DNA from: Rouxiella sp. S1S-2
Lineage (GTDB): Bacteria > Pseudomonadota > Gammaproteobacteria > Enterobacterales > Enterobacteriaceae
Reading direction: 5' to 3'
DNA length: 64,000 nucleotides
Assembly (NCBI RefSeq): GCF_009208105.1
Contig: NZ_WFKL01000001.1
Coordinates: forward strand, 4,774,001 to 4,838,000
Shown here: one piece after another, positions 59,541-64,000 of the stretch
Layout: every line of letters begins with the position of its first letter
Position numbering within the stretch: the first letter of the stretch is position 1
The notes under the pieces: model-generated
Databases searched by the model: none
What the model was told of the DNA's origin: nothing
Seen by the model: only the letters and a program-made list of their open reading frames with translations
Translations under genes and position numbers: made by a program

Positions 59541-61208
59541 GTGGCTCAATACGTATACAGCATGCATCGCCTTGGCAAAGTGGTTCCGCCAAAGCGTCAT
59601 ATTCTGAAAAACATCTCACTCAGCTTCTTCCCGGGTGCCAAAATCGGCGTACTCGGCCTGAACGGGTCAGGTAAATCAACCCTGCTGCGCATTATGGCCG
59701 GCATCGACACCGATATCGAAGGTGAAGCTCGCCCACAGCCAGGTCTGAAAATTGGCTATCTGCCGCAGGAACCTCAGCTGAATCTCGAACAGACCGTTCG
59801 CGAGTCCGTAGAAGAAGCCGTGGCCGAAGTTGTTGGGGCGCTGAAACGTCTTGATGAAGTGTATGCGCTCTATGCCGATCCGGATGCCGATTTTGACAAG
59901 CTGGCAGCTGAACAGGGCAAGCTGGAAGAGATAATCCAGGCACACGACGGCCACAACCTTAACGCTCAGCTGGAACGCGCCGCCGATGCGCTACGCCTGC
60001 CTGAGTGGGATGCGAAAATTGCGACCCTTTCTGGTGGTGAGCGTCGCCGCGTGGCCCTGTGTCGCCTGCTGCTCGAAAAGCCGGAAATGCTGCTGCTCGA
60101 CGAACCGACCAACCACTTAGATGCCGAATCCGTGGCGTGGCTCGAGCGCTTCCTGCACGACTTCGAAGGCACCGTTGTGGCCATTACCCACGACCGTTAC
60201 TTCCTCGACAACGTGGCAGGCTGGATCCTTGAGCTTGACCGCGGCGAAGGTATTCCGTGGGAAGGCAACTACTCCTCTTGGCTTGAACAGAAAGACGAAC
60301 GTCTGGCACAAGAAGCGTCATCTGAAGCAGCTCGTCGTAAATCAATTGAAAAAGAGCTGGAGTGGGTGCGCAAAGGTGCCAAAGGCCAACAGTCTAAAGG
60401 TAAGGCACGTCTGTCTCGCTTTGAAGAACTGAACAACACCGAATACCAGAAACGTAACGAAACCAACGAACTGTTTATTCCACCGGGCCCACGCCTGGGC
60501 GATAAAGTCGTTGAGGTCAACAACCTGAGCAAGTCTTACGGTGACCGCGTTCTGATTGACGACCTGTCCTTCTCGGTGCCAAAAGGCGCGATTGTTGGCA
60601 TCATCGGTCCAAACGGCGCGGGTAAATCAACCCTGTTCCGTATGATGTCAGGTCAGGAACAGCCTAACGGCGGCAACATCGAGCTAGGTGAGACCGTAGT
60701 ACTGGCCTCTGTCGATCAGTTCCGTGACTCTATGGACAATAGCAAAACCGTGTGGGAAGAAGTCTCGGGCGGTCAAGACATCATGCGCATCGGCACCACT
60801 GAAATGCCAAGCCGCGCCTATGTCGGCCGCTTTAACTTCAAAGGCGTCGATCAGGGCAAGCGCGTAGGCGAGCTGTCCGGGGGTGAGCGCGGTCGTTTAC
60901 ATCTGGCAAAACTGCTGCAGGTTGGCGGTAACATGCTGCTGCTCGATGAACCAACCAACGACCTCGACATCGAGACCCTGCGCGCGCTTGAAAACGCCCT
61001 GCTGGAGTTCCCAGGCTGCGCGATGGTTATTTCCCATGACCGTTGGTTCCTCGACCGTATTGCGACCCACATCCTCGACTATCAGGATGAAGGCAAAGTT
61101 GAATTCTTCGAAGGTAACTTTACCGAGTACGAAGAGTACAAAAAGCGCACGCTGGGCGCAGACGCGCTGGAACCACGCCGTATCAAGTACAAGAAAATTT
61201 CCAAATAA
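59541..61208 (+). CDS. ettA: Energy-dependent translational throttle EttA (ABC-F ATPase, GTG start)
   Basis: A 555-residue ABC-F protein, the same length as in E. coli. Two ATP-binding cassettes are present: Walker A GLNGSGKST and GPNGAGKST, signatures LSGGERRRVAL and LSGGERGRLHL, and Walker B LLLDEPTNHLD and LLLDEPTNDLD. EttA binds the ribosomal E site and gates the first elongation steps according to the ATP/ADP ratio. The GTG at 59541 gives MAQYVYSMHRLGKVVPPKR, aligned with the E. coli start, with an AGAGG motif 11 bases upstream. Confidence 0.97.
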   Translation: MAQYVYSMHRLGKVVPPKRHILKNISLSFFPGAKIGVLGLNGSGKSTLLRIMAGIDTDIEGEARPQPGLKIGYLPQEPQLNLEQTVRESVEEAVAEVVGALKRLDEVYALYADPDADFDKLAAEQGKLEEIIQAHDGHNLNAQLERAADALRLPEWDAKIATLSGGERRRVALCRLLLEKPEMLLLDEPTNHLDAESVAWLERFLHDFEGTVVAITHDRYFLDNVAGWILELDRGEGIPWEGNYSSWLEQKDERLAQEASSEAARRKSIEKELEWVRKGAKGQQSKGKARLSRFEELNNTEYQKRNETNELFIPPGPRLGDKVVEVNNLSKSYGDRVLIDDLSFSVPKGAIVGIIGPNGAGKSTLFRMMSGQEQPNGGNIELGETVVLASVDQFRDSMDNSKTVWEEVSGGQDIMRIGTTEMPSRAYVGRFNFKGVDQGKRVGELSGGERGRLHLAKLLQVGGNMLLLDEPTNDLDIETLRALENALLEFPGCAMVISHDRWFLDRIATHILDYQDEGKVEFFEGNFTEYEEYKKRTLGADALEPRRIKYKKISK

Positions 61209-61235
61209 TCTTGTTGAACTCATCGTGGCAGATGT

Positions 61236-61270
61236 CAAAAAACCCGGGCTTTCGCAGCTCGGGTTTTTTA
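61236..61270. terminator. Terminator after ettA
   Basis: AAAAAACCCG (61237-61246) and CGGGTTTTTT (61260-61269) form a stem with an inner GC/GC pairing, suited to both the ettA and the convergent LysR gene. Confidence 0.88.
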
Positions 61271-61283
61271 TTGTCTGCACTTT

Positions 61284-62186
61284 CTACAGTAGCGCATTGT
61301 AGCGTTCGGCAAAGGCGTATTCGTTCAGCATAAAATCAATAAAGCAGGCCAACGCGGGGGAGTTCAGTTTACGGCTGGGATAAACGAGATACAGCGAATT
61401 ACTTTCGGCTTCCCAATCTGGCAATACGCGCACCAGTTGCCCACTCCTGACTTCTTCTCGGCACATAAAAGACGGCAGCAGTGTAATGCCAGCACCGGCT
61501 ATGGCACATTCCCGCGCGTAGAGAAGATTATCGGTATGGTGGGCGGGAGGAAGCACCCAGCGATGATAGACATCGCCACGGCGCAAAACCCACTCCTTCC
61601 AGGCCTGATGACCAATACACCGATGCACTTCAAGCTGCTGTGGCACAGTGAGCGGCGGATGCTCGGCCAAATAAGCCGGTGCAGCCAACAGATAACGCGG
61701 ACCCTCACCGAGTGAACGGCCAATGAGCGAAGAGTCTTGAGGTTTACCGCTGCGCAGTGCGACGTCAAAACCTTCCTGCACCAAATCAATCAGTTGATCA
61801 GAAACGGAAACTTCAAGTGAAACATCGGGATAGCGTTTTGAGAACTCGGCATTCATGCGCGCCAACAGCGTAGCGCCTAACCCAGCGGGGCTGGTTATGC
61901 GCAGGCGGCCGCTGGGATTGTCTCTCAGACGTAAAATAGCCTGTTCGGCCCGCTCGCTAGCCTGCAGCATCTCCTGACAGTGCACCAGATAGCGCTCACC
62001 TGCAAAGGTCAGGTTTAACTGTCGAGTGGTTCTATTAAGTAAGCGGATCCCCAGATTTTGCTCGAGCTGGCTCACCCTTTGACTGACGCTGGACTTCGGC
62101 AAGCCCGCGCGCTTTGCCGCCGTAGTAAAGCTGCCCGTTTCGGCCACCAGCGCAAACAGCGCCATATCCTGCAATTGCTTAAACAC
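61284..62186 (-). CDS. LysR-family transcriptional regulator
   Basis: A 300-residue LysR-type regulator. The N-terminal winged helix-turn-helix is MALFALVAETGSFTTAAKRAGLPKSSVSQRVSQLEQNLGIRLLNRTTR-like (residues about 8-58, typical of the CrgA/PA2206-like subgroup), followed by the periplasmic-binding-protein-like effector domain. It is divergent from the adjacent oxidoreductase gene with a 116-base spacer, the usual arrangement in which a LysR protein controls its neighbour. The effector is unknown. Confidence 0.9.
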   Translation of the reverse strand: MFKQLQDMALFALVAETGSFTTAAKRAGLPKSSVSQRVSQLEQNLGIRLLNRTTRQLNLTFAGERYLVHCQEMLQASERAEQAILRLRDNPSGRLRITSPAGLGATLLARMNAEFSKRYPDVSLEVSVSDQLIDLVQEGFDVALRSGKPQDSSLIGRSLGEGPRYLLAAPAYLAEHPPLTVPQQLEVHRCIGHQAWKEWVLRRGDVYHRWVLPPAHHTDNLLYARECAIAGAGITLLPSFMCREEVRSGQLVRVLPDWEAESNSLYLVYPSRKLNSPALACFIDFMLNEYAFAERYNALL

Positions 62187-62302
62187 GATTGTTCACCTCA
62201 GCCGAACACTTTGTTAATTATTGTCCATCTTATCAGCTTGGCTCACTGGGACTACACTGGTGTTATTGAATTAAACCTATCCCCCTTTATTGGAGTGAAA
62301 AG

Positions 62303-63304
62303 ATGAGCATCAAAGCAATTGCCGTTGACCCAAAGAATGTAAAACAGTTTATCGCCATCGAATTGCCGCAGCCTGACGTGGGTGAGAACGATCTGCTGGT
62401 TGAGGTTAAAGCAGTTTCAATCAATCCGGTCGACACCAAAGTGCATCAGGGGGCGGTGAAAAACGGTCTGCAAGCCCCAAAAGTGTTGGGTTGGGATGCG
62501 AGCGGCGTCGTAAAAACCGTCGGCAGCGGCGTTAGTGGGTTCAGCGTGGGTGACGAAGTGTGGTACGCCGGTGACATTACCAGGCCCGGCAGCAATGCGA
62601 GTCAGCAGCTCATTGATTACCGTATCGTGGCGAAAAAGCCAAAGACCCTGAATTGGGCAGAAGCTGCTGCCATGCCGTTAACTGCCCTTACCGCCTGGGA
62701 AGGTCTGTTTGAACACCTGAGGATTCAGGACGCTGGCGCTGATAAAACACTGTTAATCATCGGCGGGGCCGGTGGCGTAGGCTCGCTGGCAATCCCCTTT
62801 GCCGCACAGCGCAGCAAGGTGAACGTTATCGCCACCGCATCACGTCCCGAATCTGCCCAGTGGTGCATTGAGCGCGGTGCGGCGCTGACCGTAAACTATA
62901 AAGACCTGGTTGGCGAGCTTGAAAATCAGGGCATCAAACAGGTGGATTACATTTTCTGTCTCAATGATACCGACGGCCACTGGGACGCGATTGGCAAACT
63001 GATCGCGCCATTGGGGAAAATTTGTACCATCGTGGAAAATGCCAAACCGCTGGATCAAAACCAGCTGAAGTTAAAAAGCGCATCGCTACATTGGGAATTT
63101 ATGTTTACCCGCAGCATGTACACCACCGCAGACATTGCCGAGCAGGGTAACATTCTGACTCAGGTTGCGGAGCAGGTTGATGCCGGAAAAGTGAAGACTA
63201 CGCTAACAGAAACGCTTGCAGGGCTGACCCCTGAAAACATTCAGGCTGCGCACGACAGGGTGCTCGACGGACACATGCAGGGCAAGGTAGTGGTTACATT
63301 CTAA
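62303..63304 (+). CDS. Zinc-type alcohol dehydrogenase/quinone oxidoreductase-like protein
   Basis: A 333-residue medium-chain dehydrogenase/reductase. The N-terminal GroES-like domain contains VKAVSINPVDTKVHQG and VLGWDASGVVKTVGSGVSGFSVGDEVWYAG; the Rossmann domain has LLIIGGAGGVGSLAIPFAAQ. The cysteine ligands of the structural zinc site are not seen, which fits quinone-oxidoreductase-type members that use NADPH without zinc. It is divergent from a LysR regulator that probably controls it. The substrate is unknown. Confidence 0.88.
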   Translation: MSIKAIAVDPKNVKQFIAIELPQPDVGENDLLVEVKAVSINPVDTKVHQGAVKNGLQAPKVLGWDASGVVKTVGSGVSGFSVGDEVWYAGDITRPGSNASQQLIDYRIVAKKPKTLNWAEAAAMPLTALTAWEGLFEHLRIQDAGADKTLLIIGGAGGVGSLAIPFAAQRSKVNVIATASRPESAQWCIERGAALTVNYKDLVGELENQGIKQVDYIFCLNDTDGHWDAIGKLIAPLGKICTIVENAKPLDQNQLKLKSASLHWEFMFTRSMYTTADIAEQGNILTQVAEQVDAGKVKTTLTETLAGLTPENIQAAHDRVLDGHMQGKVVVTF

Positions 63305-63502
63305 CGTCGTGTTTGAATTCCTGGGGCTGCCTTCCGGTGGCCCTTTTTTGATCTGTACCCACGGCTGCACTCGTGAGTTTTCTCACAAAATAAGGGCAAA
63401 TAAGGGATAAAAAATCCACATTCCTAACTGAGGTCACAGAGAAAAAGTTAATTCTAGGCAAAAATAAAGTTAACCGATAAGTGATAAAAGAGGGGACTGT
63501 TA

Positions 63503-64000
63503 ATGAATACAAAAAAAGTAGCGGTTATTCTCTCCGGCTGTGGCGTCTATGACGGTGCCGATGTTCACGAGGTGGTCCTTACTTTACTGGCGCTTGAGAC
63601 CGGCCAGGCTTCCTATCAATGCTTTGCACCGGATATTGCACACCACCACGTGATCAATCACATCACCGGGGAAATTTCTCATCAGGAAAGAAACGTGCTG
63701 TTTGAGTCTGCGAGAATAGTGCGCGGCGAGGTTAAAGCCATTACCGAGTGTCACTCACGCGATTTTGATGCTGTGATTGTGCTAGGCGGCGCCGGTGTGG
63801 CCATCAACCTGTCTGACTTTGCCTTTAAAGGCCCTGACGTTGATATCAATAGCCCCACCCTTGAGGTGCTAAACAGCTTCAAAAATGAGAATAAGCCAGC
63901 GGGCTATCTGTCTATTGCGCCCGTATTGTTGCCGCTGATTTATGGCGAAGGCGTGGAGTTGACCATTGGTAACGATGCGGACACTGTCGCTATTCTAGAA
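63503..64000 (+). CDS. ElbB-like DJ-1/PfpI-superfamily protein (3' end outside window)
   Basis: The first 166 codons of a gene that runs off the right edge. The N-terminus KKVAVILSGCGVYDGADVHEVVLTLLAL, the SARIVRGEVKAIT segment and VLGGAGVAINLSDFAFKGPD align with E. coli ElbB (glyoxalase, formerly enhancing lycopene biosynthesis protein 2). At the nucleophile elbow E. coli has FMCIAPAMLP, whereas this protein has YLSIAPVLLP: the conserved Cys is Ser137 here. E. coli elbB lies next to arcB and mtgA, so this is probably a divergent paralogue rather than the orthologue. Confidence 0.82.
   Translation, partial: MNTKKVAVILSGCGVYDGADVHEVVLTLLALETGQASYQCFAPDIAHHHVINHITGEISHQERNVLFESARIVRGEVKAITECHSRDFDAVIVLGGAGVAINLSDFAFKGPDVDINSPTLEVLNSFKNENKPAGYLSIAPVLLPLIYGEGVELTIGNDADTVAILE

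Overview
The window is a chromosomal segment of a gamma-proteobacterium of the order Enterobacterales. Almost every gene can be recognised as the counterpart of an Escherichia coli gene, and the gene order follows the E. coli map from about 1.5 min back through 0/100 min to about 99 min: yabI, polB, rapA, rluA, djlA, lptD-surA-pdxA-rsmA-apaGH, folA, kefCF, carAB, dapB, ispH-fkpB-lspA-ileS-ribF, rpsT, nhaA, dnaJ-dnaK, satP, mog, talB, yaaJ, yaaA, thrLABC, yjtD, arcA, creA, rob, gpmB, yjjX, trpR, slt, ettA. Protein divergence from E. coli, an ERIC repeat and the set of missing E. coli genes suggest a Yersiniaceae-like relative (Serratia/Rahnella/Ewingella/Rouxiella type), but the genus cannot be fixed from the sequence alone.

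Layout. 1-6.6 kb: start of yabI, DNA polymerase II, the RapA remodeller and RluA. 6.7-14.6 kb: DjlA and the envelope/housekeeping operon lptD-surA-pdxA-rsmA-apaG-apaH. 14.7-19.8 kb: folA and the kefFC potassium efflux pair, separated by a LysE-type exporter and an AT-rich secreted protein of unknown function. 20-25.7 kb: carAB with ArgR- and PurR-like operators, then dapB. 26.3-28.5 kb: an outer-membrane porin and an SMP-30/lactonase-family protein, where E. coli has rihC. 28.6-35.1 kb: the ribF-ileS-lspA-fkpB-ispH operon divergent from rpsT. 35.2-39.9 kb: nhaA and the heat-shock operon dnaKJ, with an ERIC element in the dnaK-dnaJ spacer. 40-46.4 kb: transporters SatP, an MHS-type MFS protein and YaaJ, plus mog, talB and yaaA. 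46.5-51.5 kb: the threonine operon with its leader peptide and attenuator. 51.6-61.2 kb: yjtD, a tiny yjjY homologue, arcA, creA (without creBCD), rob, gpmB, yjjX, trpR with its own operator, slt and ettA. 61.3-64 kb: a LysR regulator divergent from a zinc-type alcohol dehydrogenase/quinone oxidoreductase, then a truncated ElbB-like gene whose nucleophile Cys is replaced by Ser.

Most of the window is conserved core genome. I found no CRISPR array, tRNA, rRNA, prophage, transposase or defence island. The observations most worth a second look are the AT-rich secreted protein with three cysteine pairs, the ElbB paralogue, the 13-residue tandem repeat at the PdxA C-terminus, the ERIC insertion within dnaKJ, the possible switch-like leader of ettA, and the decayed yaaY reading frame between rpsT and ribF.
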